From: Cladorrhinum sp. PSN259
Lineage: Eukaryota; Ascomycota; Sordariomycetes; Sordariales; Podosporaceae
Reading direction: 5' to 3'
Length of the DNA stretch: 64,000 bases
Assembly (NCBI GenBank): GCA_033725935.1
Contig: MU867063.1
Span: 925,694-989,693, forward strand
The notes under the pieces were generated by a model. The model made no database searches, had not been told where the DNA came from, and was given only the letters and a program-made list of their open reading frames with translations. Both the position numbers and the translations under genes were made by a program. Of the stretch, positions 1-9,530 are shown in pieces. Every line of letters starts with the position of its first letter. The first letter of the stretch is position 1.

Positions 1-344
1 GCGATTCTTATGACTTTGAGCAGGGCCAGTATATCCACCGCAAGTTTGTCTTTGACGATGCTGCCAAGACTATGGTCTCGACTGATGCCGAGGGTCGTGA
101 CACCAAGAGCACCAAGGAAGGCGAATGGCTTAAGAAGATGCACGGTGTTTCTGTTGACAAGATCATTATCGTTGGCGCCCCAGTTTCGTTTGCTGGCAAG
201 AAGGAGGTCACTGTTGAGTCCGAGGGTAAGACTTGGACTGCTTCAGTGGAGAGTAACGCCCCTGCTTCTGGCCGGACGGCGTTTGTGGTCATCAAAAAGG
301 TTGGTGCTCCTATTGGGGCCAACTGGAAGATTGATTTTGCATAA
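1..344 (+). CDS. ER glucosidase II alpha subunit (GH31), C-terminal fragment
   Basis: An open frame enters from the left edge (codons begin at base 3) and ends at TAA 342-344, so only the last ~113 residues are present. The fragment reads like the C-terminal beta-domain of fungal GH31 glucosidase II alpha: a YIHRKFVFD stretch followed by KIIIVGAP and a VESEGKTW strand. From family knowledge this enzyme trims the two inner alpha-1,3-glucoses from N-glycans in the ER lumen during the calnexin cycle, paired with a beta subunit that carries the retention signal. No HDEL-type tail is seen, as expected for the alpha subunit. The catalytic domain lies outside the window, so the family call rests on the C-terminus only. 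Confidence 0.75.
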   Translation, partial: DSYDFEQGQYIHRKFVFDDAAKTMVSTDAEGRDTKSTKEGEWLKKMHGVSVDKIIIVGAPVSFAGKKEVTVESEGKTWTASVESNAPASGRTAFVVIKKVGAPIGANWKIDFA

Positions 345-1567
345 ATCAAGAGAGGTGGAGCGCGTGATAGCGTGTATTCATGAATTTTATATATCATGTC
401 TTTTATTTTTATTTTTTAAATGGAATGCAAACATTTCCAAGTCTCAAACAACCGCTCAATTACTTGGTCCAGCTTTATTTTGCTGACAGAAGAAGCACTC
501 AATCAATTGATGCTCACCTTTTTTCAAAGCCAAGTTTATTTTTTACCCCCTGCTGTGCCACATAATATTTTCCAACGGAGCAAAAAAGGAAGGCTTCATT
601 TCGGGCTCTGAAAAAAACTCTTTTTGTACCACCGAACAAGAAGAGTTGGGGAACAACCCCAGATCACGAGGCTTTCTTCATGCTTGCTTTTGCATGCGCG
701 GTACCTTGCATTTGGTTCTGACGGCAAACGAGACGGATAACTGCCATGTGGCTCGTACTACATAACACTGCATACAAGCCCCAAAAAACGTTTTTCTTTG
801 GTCCCGGCTGGCAATTGGGCCTGAAGGGGAAAAAAAAGGAAAAAAACCTCGTATCCAGTCCTTTGGTGATTCGTCGAATGTAGTGCGACGTTTCTAGCTG
901 TTATTGTTTATCTAAGTTGGGTGAGAGGTCAGAGGTGTGTAGTGTAGTGTAAATCGCATTTGTGCTCTGTGTTTCCCTCGGATTTTTGAAATATTAAATG
1001 GGGCAAAAAAAACAAGAAAAAAATCCCAGGGGGTGGCGATGTCAACGGTTTTACACAGTACAATGAAAGTTGAATGGTTGAGAGAGAGAGAGAGGCACAG
1101 AAAGTTGAATTGGATTGCGGGGCCTAGGGAAAATGGGGATAAATGGGTGAGATATTGATTGGTTTGGGATAGATGATCTACAACCGAGCGGCGCGAAGTC
1201 GTGGAGGGGGTGGTATCCTACCACGCGTGCCTGCCTAGACTACATACCTTGTAGGTGTAGGTAGTATTGGTATAATAGGGGGCTGTTTGCCTCTCACAAC
1301 CAAACCGTGGTTGCGTTGTCTCTGTTTGTGTGTTTTTTCTTGTGGATATATATAACATTCTTTCGACTTTGGTACAAGTGATCTGCAAATCATTCGCTTT
1401 TTTGCAGTTCGCCCTGTTTAAACGGGGATTTCTTTTCCATTCCTTTCACTTTTTTTATTACCCTTGGGATTTTTTGTATCCCTTTGCATCCACACTTGTT
1501 CAAAATATCAATCATATCCTGTATAACAACTGGATATTTCAGAGAGACAACCACACCATCAGCAACC
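345..1567. other. Intergenic region; 3' UTR and promoter of the G1-peptidase-like gene
   Basis: No credible gene. The region holds several A-runs, a short GA repeat around 1080-1094, a perfect small hairpin at 1210-1224 (GTGGTA / TACCAC arms, 3-nt loop) and a TATA-like stretch near 1346-1355, about 210 bases before the next start codon, followed by a pyrimidine-rich leader. Confidence 0.6.
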
Positions 1568-2491
1568 ATGAAGTCCCCAACTTACCTAGCGACCGCCGCC
1601 GCCGTCCTATTCACCCTGGGCCTGGCAACTCCCACCCCTCCTCTCGCACCCAAACTCCCAACCCGTTCTTCCTCGGGTCAACTCCGTCTCCTCCACACCT
1701 CCACCCCGCAAGCCCCTTCCTTCCGCTCATCCTCCTCCCGCATCGGCCTGACCGCTGCCCCAGCAGAGCAAGAATCAACAAAAGGCGGCGCTCTGCTCAC
1801 CTCTGCTGCCAACTCATTCACATCCATATCAGCAACATTCACCGTCCCGCAGGCCAAGGTCCCAACCCGCGGCCCAACGGCGAACCAGACGCTCATTCAC
1901 TTCGCGGCCTCGTTCCACGTGGGCATCGACTCCGTGTCGGGAGCCTGCGGCTCGTCACTTCGCGCCGGCGTGGACATCTTTCACGACGGCAGTCTGGACG
2001 ACGACCTGAACGATCCGCAGGCCTGGTGGCAGTTCAGTCCGGCCGATCCCGTGGGATTCGCAAATTTCAGCGTCGCCGAGGGTGATTTGGTGCGCATCAG
2101 CGTCTCAGTGTCAGAAGTCAAGATTGAGAATTTCGGTCCGTTGGCGCTGAATGGGACTTCATTAAAGTGCCGCAGTACGAACGGCGGGTTGGGGGCGCCG
2201 AAGCAGACGGCTACCGTGTCTGTTAATGGGACTGGACTGTGTGGACAGGAAGTCGGATGGACGGTTGAGGATTTCCCTTTGGCTGGGCTGCCGAATATTC
2301 CGGTTGCTCTTCCTGATTTTGGGAGTGTCAGGTTCAGGGACGTTGGTGTTACGGGAGGGGATGGAGAGAAAAAGAATGCGGACGGGGCGGTGGCTAGTGA
2401 TGTTAGACTGCAGGCGCAGGGCGGGAGGTTGACTGCTTGTGGGGTTGTTGATGGCGGGAAGGAGGTCAAGTGCGATAGGGTTTTTGAGTGA
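1568..2491 (+). CDS. Secreted peptidase G1 (eqolisin)-like protein, catalytic Gln replaced
   Basis: A single exon of 307 aa. The start at 1568 was preferred over an in-frame upstream ATG (1484) because it gives a signal peptide at once (MKSPTYLATAAAVLFTLGLA), followed by a Pro/Ser-rich propeptide-like stretch to about residue 75. The rest follows the eqolisin fold: FTVPQAKVP near residue 91, VGID at 118-121, AGVDI near 133, AWWQF near 152 and WTVEDF at 231-236. In scytalidoglutamic peptidase the dyad is Gln53/Glu136. E234 in VEDF matches Glu136, but the position matching Gln53 (ILQTG in the family) reads SLRAG, so it is Arg132. Family knowledge: acid endopeptidases secreted by fungi. Inference: this member may be inactive or altered in activity. 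The Cys residues at 127, 201 and 225 could form disulfides. Confidence 0.8.
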   Translation: MKSPTYLATAAAVLFTLGLATPTPPLAPKLPTRSSSGQLRLLHTSTPQAPSFRSSSSRIGLTAAPAEQESTKGGALLTSAANSFTSISATFTVPQAKVPTRGPTANQTLIHFAASFHVGIDSVSGACGSSLRAGVDIFHDGSLDDDLNDPQAWWQFSPADPVGFANFSVAEGDLVRISVSVSEVKIENFGPLALNGTSLKCRSTNGGLGAPKQTATVSVNGTGLCGQEVGWTVEDFPLAGLPNIPVALPDFGSVRFRDVGVTGGDGEKKNADGAVASDVRLQAQGGRLTACGVVDGGKEVKCDRVFE

Positions 2492-2620
2492 ATTAGTCGA
2501 GTGTCTGTTTAGAAATATATTTTTCGCAAGTTGGCATCAGTCTACTGTGCCCCGGCCAAGCACCTTGATGACCATCCACCTATCTGCCTTTATATAACAA
2601 CTTCCCGCACACCACTTACC

Positions 2621-2814
2621 AACACCCCTTAGATAACTAAGAAGTTACTAAGTGGTCTGAGGGGTGTTCAAACACTAATTCCCTTCTGTTTGAGTAAAAG
2701 GGAGGTCCCCCGTTCGAATCTCGGCCGATCCACGGAGGAAACGCACCGAATGCGTTTCGTACCCGGGCACCTCCTCTCAGTAAGGAGCTGCCCGGTTAGC
2801 TTTTGCCTTTTTTT
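2621..2814 (+). ncRNA. tRNA-like structured element with three strong hairpins and a T-run
   Basis: Direct reading shows an arm pair 2621-2633/2656-2668 (13 positions, one G.T pair). A tRNA-type T-loop, CGTTCGAATC, lies at 2711-2720 and is followed by CCGATCCA at 2725-2732, resembling an acceptor end. A perfect 8-bp hairpin spans 2738-2745/2751-2758. A 12-bp stem with one C.C mismatch spans 2763-2775/2783-2795. Seven T at 2808-2814 could end a Pol III transcript. TTACTAAGTGG at 2645-2655 resembles a degenerate A box. The 5' acceptor strand needed to pair with CCGATCC is not present, so an intact standard tRNA is unlikely. It could be a decayed tRNA, a tRNA-derived ncRNA or the head of a short repeat. 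Confidence 0.35.
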
Positions 2815-3065
2815 CCCCAGAGACATTTCCCCACAGCTTTCCAGCACTTTCCCCAGATCCCTGAGCACTCACTACTTACTGCAAGTGACGTTATGAACAT
2901 TCAAAGTTCGCCCCAGTCGGCTTTCGAGCACCCTCCATCAATCCTCACCTAGATTTCCCAAGTACCTCCATGGCATTCTCCGAGCTACGCCGAGGACCTC
3001 TATGCTGGTCGCCGACCATGGCGATACCCTCTCCTGATGGAATACTCGAGGCTGTCGAGACGGTG

Positions 3066-3074
3066 TATATAAAT
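3066..3074 (+). promoter_or_regulatory. TATA box of the CoADR-rhodanese gene
   Basis: TATATAAAT lies about 96 bases before the ATG at 3170, a normal distance for a fungal core promoter with a short leader. Confidence 0.5.
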
Positions 3075-3169
3075 GACCCTTCAATGTCGCTATCAACAGA
3101 CCAAGTCTTTCTCATAAATTCCAACATTTCAATTTCATCTTACTTTATTGGACACATTAAATCCTTACC

Positions 3170-4876
3170 ATGACAGTAACAACACAAGCACAAAAGCGAA
3201 TCATAATCGCAGGCGGCGTAGCGGGTGGCATGTCCTGCGCGACCCGCCTCCGCCGCCTGGACGAGCACGCCCAAATCACGGTCCTAGAGAAGGGCCCCTT
3301 CATCAGCTACGCAAACTGCGGGATCCCCTACGCTCTCTCCGGAACAATCCCCTCGGAGGAGAAACTGCACCTCCAGACTCCCGAAAAGGCCAAAGCGTGG
3401 TTTGACGTGGACGTGCTCACCCACGCCGAACTCGTCTCTATCGACCGATCTGAACACGCAGCGACTGTACTACGCGACGGTGTGAGGCAAGAAAAAATGG
3501 GTTACGATAAGCTTGTTTTGAGTCTGGGCGCTGAACCGTTGATCCCGCCTATTGAAGGGGTAAAAGGCGCTGAGAATGTTTTTACGTTGACTACTATTCC
3601 GGATTTGAGAGGGATTATGGGCTATGTTAAGCAGAAGGAAGGAGGAGTGAAGAGTGCAGTAGTGGTGGGAGGGGCATTTATTGGACTAGAGGCAGCAGAG
3701 AATCTAAAAGAGATGGAAGGGATGGAAGAAGTCACGGTTGTTGAGAGGTTGCCGCATGTTTTCCCTTTGGCTGACGCTGATATGACGTATCCTATTGAAA
3801 AGGAGATGCGGAGTCGGGGGGTTAGGGTACTTACTCGGACGAGTGTGAAGAAGGTTGAAGAGGGCAAGGTTTATCTGGATGATGGAAAGGAGGTCAATGC
3901 TGACTTGGTCATTGTTGCTGCTGGTGTAAGGGCGAGAATGGGGATTGCGAGGGAGGCGGGGTTGGAGGTTGGCCCCACAGGAGTGACTGTGAACGAGTAC
4001 ATGCAGACTTCGGATCCGGATATCTATGCTGTCGGTGATATGGTCGAGACGGAGAACCGGGTTCTGGGTAAGAAGATCCAGCTTGCTCTGGCTGGGCCTG
4101 CGAACCGTCAGGGGAGACTGGCGGCTGACCACATCTGTGGCAAGATGACCAAGTATAGGGGTAACGTCGGGACTTCGGTTTGCAAGGTGTTTGGAAAGGC
4201 TATTGGCATGGTTGGGCTTGGAGAGTCGATGCTCGAGAGGAACGGGATCAGGCATGAGGATGTTACTGTTCACCCCGTGAACCATGCTGGATACTATCCG
4301 GGGTCGTCGAGACTGGACCTCAAGGTTCACTTTGATCCCGAAACTGGGAGGTTACTTGGAGGGCAATGTGTTGGGGGTGACACGGCTGGCGTGGACAAGC
4401 AGACCTCTGTGCTGGCTGTTGCTATGATGGCCGACATGACTGTTGAGGACCTGGAGCACCTTGAGCTTGCGTATGCTCCGCCATTTGGCGTCGCCAAGGA
4501 TGCTGTTAATATGGCTGGTTTCGTGGCGGGCAACTTGCTCCGTGGCGATGTCGAGATTGTCCATGCCGCCGACTTCGCTGCTGGTCGGCTCAAGTTGGAA
4601 GACTTCCAAGTTCTTGATGTACGGTCGCCAGGAGAGTTTTCTCGAGGCTACATCAACGGTGCTATTAATATCCCCATTGGAGAGCTGCGCAAGCGGCTGG
4701 ATGAGCTCGACAGATCTGGAAATAAGATATTGGTGTATTGCCAGATTGGATACAGAGGCTATCTCGGATATCGGATCTTGAAGCAGGAGGGTTTCGAGGT
4801 TGTCAACCTGGACGGAGGATACCGTTCTGTGATGGAGGGCGGCTTTGACAACAACATGCAGTCAGTCAGGCTGTAG
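3170..4876 (+). CDS. CoA-disulfide reductase/NADH oxidase-like flavoprotein fused to rhodanese
   Basis: An intronless 568-aa protein. Residues 10-25 form the FAD-binding beta-alpha-beta (IIIAGGVAGGMSCATRL). The motif SYANCGIPY carries the single redox Cys50 typical of CoA-disulfide reductases and related NADH oxidases. A second dinucleotide-binding motif (VVVGGAFIGLEAAENL) lies near 165-180, and the dimerisation domain contains HAGYYPGSS and YAPPFGVAKDAVNMAGF. Residues ~470-550 are a rhodanese domain with active loop CQIGYRGY (Cys524). This domain order matches the bacterial CoADR-RHD family, which reduces CoA disulfide or CoA-persulfide using NAD(P)H. No targeting peptide or membrane segment is seen, so it is probably cytosolic. 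The lack of introns in 1.7 kb and the bacterial architecture suggest acquisition by transfer (inference). The substrate cannot be fixed from sequence. Confidence 0.88.
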   Translation: MTVTTQAQKRIIIAGGVAGGMSCATRLRRLDEHAQITVLEKGPFISYANCGIPYALSGTIPSEEKLHLQTPEKAKAWFDVDVLTHAELVSIDRSEHAATVLRDGVRQEKMGYDKLVLSLGAEPLIPPIEGVKGAENVFTLTTIPDLRGIMGYVKQKEGGVKSAVVVGGAFIGLEAAENLKEMEGMEEVTVVERLPHVFPLADADMTYPIEKEMRSRGVRVLTRTSVKKVEEGKVYLDDGKEVNADLVIVAAGVRARMGIAREAGLEVGPTGVTVNEYMQTSDPDIYAVGDMVETENRVLGKKIQLALAGPANRQGRLAADHICGKMTKYRGNVGTSVCKVFGKAIGMVGLGESMLERNGIRHEDVTVHPVNHAGYYPGSSRLDLKVHFDPETGRLLGGQCVGGDTAGVDKQTSVLAVAMMADMTVEDLEHLELAYAPPFGVAKDAVNMAGFVAGNLLRGDVEIVHAADFAAGRLKLEDFQVLDVRSPGEFSRGYINGAINIPIGELRKRLDELDRSGNKILVYCQIGYRGYLGYRILKQEGFEVVNLDGGYRSVMEGGFDNNMQSVRL

Positions 4877-5273
4877 ATAGTATCTATGCGGGCTGACAAT
4901 GCCGTCGTCGTCGTCGTCGTCGTCACCTTCCAGGCTATCAGGAGGCTCATCCACCGGCACCACCCGCCCAACTACCACTACCCTCATGCCGTCATATCGC
5001 AGGACGAAGCCCAAGGACCGAAAATCTCGCCGTCCTGGGGAAATTAATATATTTCGTCTGTACTAACCCCAAACCTCCTTACCAGGAACACAACCGCCAA
5101 GACTTCAATGTTGCCTCCTTCCACGAGCTAAACCGGGACACGGACCACAACAACACCCTCAACACAACGCCATACAACAGAAACCTTTGGAATCGAGTGC
5201 TCCGGAGTTCGGACCGGTGGCGTTTCAAGGTATCAGCGAGATTTGCAAGTACCACACAGGCTCGTGCCGTGTT

Positions 5274-5369
5274 GCGGGGGGTTCCGCTTTTCTGGAAAGG
5301 TGAAAATTTCCTCAAATCCGGGTTCGTCATGCAAGCCATGTTCGGCTGTGACAAGCAAACAATCCGGGG
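5274..5369 (+). promoter_or_regulatory. Candidate CreA/CRE-1 carbon-repression sites upstream of AA9 gene
   Basis: Two matches to the SYGGRG consensus of the fungal carbon catabolite repressor are seen: GCGGGG at 5274-5279 and CCGGGG at 5364-5369, 380-470 bases before the AA9 start. The motif is short and common, so this is only suggestive, but cellulase and LPMO genes are usually repressed this way. Confidence 0.3.
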
Positions 5370-5632
5370 AATGGGGAATCCAGGGGACGGCATGACCTTG
5401 TGATGGAGCCTCAATGTCCACCTGCTAGCGGCGTTGAATGGTTCGCATGGACGTGCCAAGCCGATTGAGGTCGCTTTGGTCGTGGAGGTCACTTCCGCTT
5501 CCTATTCGAGAAGCTCGAGGGCAACCGAAGCTCCGGGACTCGATGCCGCTAGTCTCTCCTCCTCAAGAAATTTGACATTTGCTTGTTCATGTCAGTCAGT
5601 CAGGCAGGCCATGCAACGTAGATATAAAAGAA

Positions 5633-5640
5633 GACCTCCC
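5633..5640 (+). promoter_or_regulatory. TATA box of the AA9 gene
   Basis: TATAAAAG lies 106-113 bases before the ATG at 5746, in a normal position for a highly inducible fungal promoter. Confidence 0.55.
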
Positions 5641-5745
5641 CGTGTAGATAGAAAATGGCGTATTATCCCTCTCTCTTCAGGCACTTTGTTGAGTCTGATA
5701 GATCAGTGTAATTACTTTCCCAGCTCCTTTCTCCGTCAGTTCAAA

Positions 5746-6757
5746 ATGAAGGCATTCACACTTTTCTCCCTCGCGGCGGGCGCCTCGACTGCCGCTGCTC
5801 ACACCATCTTCCAGAAGGTCTCGGTCAACGGCGTCGATCAGGGTCAACTCAAGGGTGTCCGCGCCCCTTACAGCAACTTCCCAATCCAGAACGTCAACCA
5901 CCCAGACTTTGCCTGCAACACCAACCTTCAACTCAAGGACAACACCGTCATCAGGGTTCCCGCAGGTGCCAGAGTCGGTGCCTGGTGGGGTCACGAGATT
6001 GGTGGTGCTGCCGGTCCCAATGACCCGGATCACCCTATTGCTGCCTCTCACAAGGGTATGTTTTTTTCTTTCCTTCTCCCCTCTTAGCTTCTCCTCATAC
6101 TAACACTCTTTTCCTTCAGGTCCCATCTCCGTCTACCTCGCCAAGGTAGACAACGCCGCCACGGCCGGCACCTCCGGCCACAAGTGGTTCAAGATCGACC
6201 ACAAGGGCTTCTCCAACGGCGTCTGGGCAGTCGACACCCTCATCGCCAACAACGGCTGGCACTACTTTGACATGCCCCAGTGCGTCGCCCCGGGCCAGTA
6301 CCTCATGCGCGTCGAGCTTTTGGCTCTCCACTCCGCCTCAATCCCCGGCGAGGCCCAGTTCTACATGGAGTGCGCCCAGATCGAGGTCACTGGATCCGGC
6401 TCGAACACCGGCTCTGACTTTGTTAGCTTCCCCGGCGCATACACGGCCAACCACCCCGGCATCCAAGTTTCCATCTACGATAACGCAGGAAACGCCAACA
6501 ACGGCGGAAGGTCTTACCAGATCCCCGGCCCCAACCCCATCACCTGCAGCGGAAGTGGTGGTGGTTCCAACCCCCAGCCTAACCCTACTTCTGCTGCTCC
6601 TCCTGCTGCTACCACTACTGCTAGCAGCGGCGGCGGGGGTGCTGGTTCCGTTCCCTTGTACGGACAGTGCGGTGGTTCTGGTTATACCGGCCCGACCACC
6701 TGCGCGAGCGGCACCTGCAAGGCGACTAACCAGTGGTATAGCCAGTGCCTGCCTTAA
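5746..6757 (+). CDS. AA9 lytic polysaccharide monooxygenase with C-terminal CBM1
   Basis: Two exons, 5746-6055 and 6120-6757; the 64-nt intron has GTATG, a TACTAAC branch site and CAG. The product is 315 aa. The signal peptide (1-18) ends in AAA, exposing His19 as mature His1 of the copper histidine brace. His102 in SHKGP is the second brace His and Tyr185 in AQFYMEC is the axial ligand; LALHSA at 171-176 is a further family hallmark. A Ser/Gly/Pro/Ala-rich linker (~253-279) leads to a type-1 cellulose-binding module with the usual Cys spacing (YGQCGG ... CASGTC ... QWYSQC). Family role: oxidative, copper-dependent cleavage of crystalline cellulose outside the cell, using H2O2 or O2 with a reductant. 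Regioselectivity cannot be told. TATA and possible CreA sites upstream suggest induction on plant biomass. Confidence 0.95.
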
Positions 6758-7334
6758 ATGGGGAAGGGAGCAAGAATGAATGAGTTTGATGTGATGAGGA
6801 AAACGGGGACTCAAACTTGAGGGACAAGTTTGTTTGTTTACCAACAATTCTTTGTATATATTTTTTGAAAGAAGGTCACACTTCGTACATAAGTGGCGAG
6901 CAATATGCCCCCTCCCCTATAAATGAGGGATCAACACATAGAAACATGTCTGTGCCGTTGTTTAGTGAATTTGGCATGTGTCAACCAAGGTGAAGGGATT
7001 GCCATACCTTTGCTGTTTGAGATGAGAGCAACCTGATTTGTGTCAGCAACCATCTAGGCTCAGACTGCCAATGCCGATATTCCCCTGCCCCCAAAAAAAC
7101 ATAGTCAGGCCCAAAAGTTTCCTCTATGCAGCTCCATCAAACATCTCATTCTTCAACATCATTAACTCTTAATTAATCCTGGCAATCTAAAAGCGCCAGC
7201 AACCCAACTCCGCCCCCTTATACCATTATATAATATATCATATTCTCCCCTTTTCTTTTGCTCCTCCCTAACCCCTATTCCCACACATTCCATGCACCTC
7301 ATTTTTCATTTTAAAAAAAAATCCCTTTCCCTCT
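6758..7334. other. Intergenic region between convergent AA9 and pga2 genes
   Basis: 3' flanks of two convergent genes. No frame of note and no repeat beyond short A/T runs. Nothing else is seen. Confidence 0.55.
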
Positions 7335-7872
7335 TTACTCCTTCCACAAAAACTCCTCAATATCCTTATCCTCCTCCATTTCTTTAGTCTCAATCAACCT
7401 CTTCTCCTCCTCCTGCAACAACTTCTTGATCATCAGTCTCTGTCTCCTCCTCGCCTGCTTTCCCCAATCGGCCGAGGTGCTGTCTCCCTGATCTTCCTCC
7501 TCGTCTTCATCATCCGTATCATCGGGGAGCTCGACCCTCTGCCCTCCAGCTCCGCGCAGCTGATTGGCCGTGATTTTCCCCTGGGCCCTGGCCCGTTCTT
7601 CCGCTTCCGCTTCCGCTGCTTCCTTTTCGTGCGTCGACATCTGGAATTTACCGCCTAGTTTGATCAGGTACGGTCGGAGGAGCATGTCTAATTACACAAA
7701 GAGTTAGTTGAATGTTGTGGTGTGGTTGTGGTGGGATAGCAAGTAACGTACAGGCTCCTGCGACAATGACGACTCTGAGCCATTTGTGAGGTGACATGTT
7801 TTCAAACGTCGATTGAATGTTTGTCGTGAACCTGTCGCCTGCGACCGTGAAGAAGTTTGTGAGGCCTTCCAT
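7335..7872 (-). CDS. pga2: Pga2-family ER membrane trafficking protein
   Basis: Two exons on the minus strand, 7872-7752 and 7687-7335; the 64-nt intron has GTACGT, a CTAAC branch site and TAG. The product is 157 aa. The start at 7872 gives MEGLTNFF, typical of the family; an in-frame ATG 25 codons upstream is less likely. One membrane segment lies near 29-50 (WLRVVIVAGAYMLLRPYLI), followed by an acidic, charged cytosolic tail (DDTDDEDEEEDQ) and a Lys/Glu-rich coiled-coil-like end. In yeast Pga2 is an essential ER/nuclear-envelope protein needed for maturation of Gas1 and alkaline phosphatase. The join restores VAGAYMLLRPY across the intron, which supports the model. Confidence 0.85.
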
Positions 7873-8832
7873 CTTTGTTTCAGTAGATAGAGTAAACAGA
7901 TTGCGCGGTGTAGGTTTCTTTTGAGTGGGTTTTTGAAGAGCTCCCAAGTTCTGAAGCGGTAATTCAGGTCGATTGTTTTCTGGGTTATTCTGGGCGCAAA
8001 AAAGTTTCAGAAACGAAGAACAATTTGAAAGCGATTAAAAATGCGACTACTTTGTAAAACCGTTGGGAAGAAAAGGCTTAAAATGGTAGGAAGAAAGAAA
8101 AAAGAAGAAGGGACAAGTTTGCGCGAAAATACTCCAGCACCAGCAAATACAAGCACACCCCCAAAAACCTCCAGCTGTCCCGCAGCGCCGCCGTTACGTC
8201 GAAATGCACGAGCGACCCCACACCCACCAGGTTTAAGCATCCCCGGCGGACCCGGCCTCGGCATTACTCAGGGGTTTCTATGCAGTATATGTACACCACT
8301 ATTTTTTGGTGTGGATTCTCCATCTGCAAAAGCTTCTATTGAGTTCCCTCGAGATATTGATACTTTGTATCCATAATTACAGTATAGCTCATATGTCATA
8401 CCGCTTGTTGTTATCTATTTCTTGTACACAAAAGGGCTTCAAGGGAAGAAGAAGCATTCTGAGATTTGGGACAACTGCATGATACCAATTTTTTTTTTAT
8501 CTTTACATTTTTACCCTTTACCATGTAAAAGCAGCAATTATTCCGGGAAAAAAATACCTATGTACCCCAATCAGAAAAAATCCCAATTGAAACCCTTTTT
8601 TATGCAAAATGAGACACTGCACTCACTCAATATATATATATATATATAAATCATGTGATCTCGCGTTTTCTCCAACCAAAAGACCCAAGTTTCTACATCG
8701 CGTCTTGCACATGCATACGACGCGTCTCATATTCAAGTTACACAACCTCACAACCCTTAACAAATCAATCTACCCTCATCAAACCTCCATAACAAAAATT
8801 TCTCCAATATAAAAACCACCACCCATAGAAAA
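7873..8832. other. Divergent intergenic region between pga2 and mhf1
   Basis: Contains the shared upstream region of two divergent genes and a (TA)n microsatellite at about 8631-8648. An ATG-initiated 111-codon frame (8041-8376, plus) is Lys/Pro-rich and shows no domain; it is not supported as a gene. Confidence 0.5.
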
Positions 8833-9282
8833 ATGTCAGACCCCTCCCAAGAAGAAGTTCGAGAGGTACGCTATTGCATGACAATCGCCCACTTCCGAGT
8901 TCTAATCTTATGTTCTCTATTACTAACTTGAAACCAGCGACTCAAATCAGCCCTCTGGTTCTCAATAGGCAAAATAGTAGACGAGGAAGTCCTCAGGCGC
9001 AACCGCAACGCGACCCCCCAGTTCATCGCCGCCCTGAACGAGGTGGTCTGGACCCAGATGGAAAACGTGGCCGCCGACCTGGAAAACTTTAGCAGGCACG
9101 CGGGGCGCACGACCGTCACCGCCGACGACGTGCTCCTGCTCGCCAGGAGGAACCAGGACCTGCACGGCATCATAAAGGACATTGTGGACAGGGAGAAAGC
9201 CGAGAGGCAAGCTGCTAAGGGGCAGGGGCAGGGACAGGGACAGGCAAAGAGGAAGGCGAAGGGGAAGAAGGGGGGACGATGA
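8833..9282 (+). CDS. mhf1: MHF1/CENP-S histone-fold protein
   Basis: Two exons, 8833-8865 and 8938-9282; the 72-nt intron has GTACGC, a TACTAAC branch site and CAG. The product is 125 aa. Residues ~8-90 form a histone fold: RLKSALWFSIGKIVDEE, then TPQFIAALNEVVWTQ and the loop/helix GRTTVTADDVLLLARRN, all hallmarks of MHF1. The C-terminal tail is a Gln/Gly repeat (GQGQGQGQ) followed by a Lys/Arg-rich stretch that could bind DNA. Family role: pairs with MHF2 (CENP-X) as a heterotetramer that loads the FANCM/Mph1 helicase at stalled forks and also acts at kinetochores with CENP-T/W. The tiny first exon is supported by frame and by the conserved start of helix 1. Confidence 0.9.
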
Positions 9283-9530
9283 TGAATGGAACTACCGGTC
9301 AATGTTTTGCTTGAATTGGTATGGATATTTGCTCTGGCGTATTTTGTAGTTCGTATCATGAAGGCCAAAATGACATGAGCATCATGAAAAACAAGCAAGA
9401 CAAAAAAAAAAAAAAAAGGGGCCGGGCTGGCTCTAATGGATTTCTTAACCCACCAGGTATCTAATCAAATTTTACAAAAAGAACATACTTCTTTTTCCCA
9501 CACGACAACAGCATATATGTCCTCTCTCAA

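Larger units (their letters stand above)
2492..3169. other. Intergenic region with tRNA-like structured element and TATA box
   Basis: No protein gene. It contains the hairpin/tRNA-like cluster at 2621-2814 (separate entry) and the promoter of the downstream oxidoreductase, with a TATA-like TATATAAAT at 3066-3074, roughly 100 bases before its ATG. Confidence 0.6.
4877..5745. other. Intergenic region: GTC microsatellite and AA9 promoter
   Basis: A short (GTC)n run is present near 4902-4923. The downstream half is the promoter of the AA9 gene, with a TATA box at 5633-5640 and two CreA-type sites (separate entries). No gene is supported; reading frames here are short and featureless. Confidence 0.6.

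Noticed and set aside
8041..8376. 111-codon Lys/Pro-rich frame between pga2 and mhf1
   Set aside because: Lies in a divergent promoter region and shows no domain, conserved motif or codon pattern of its neighbours.
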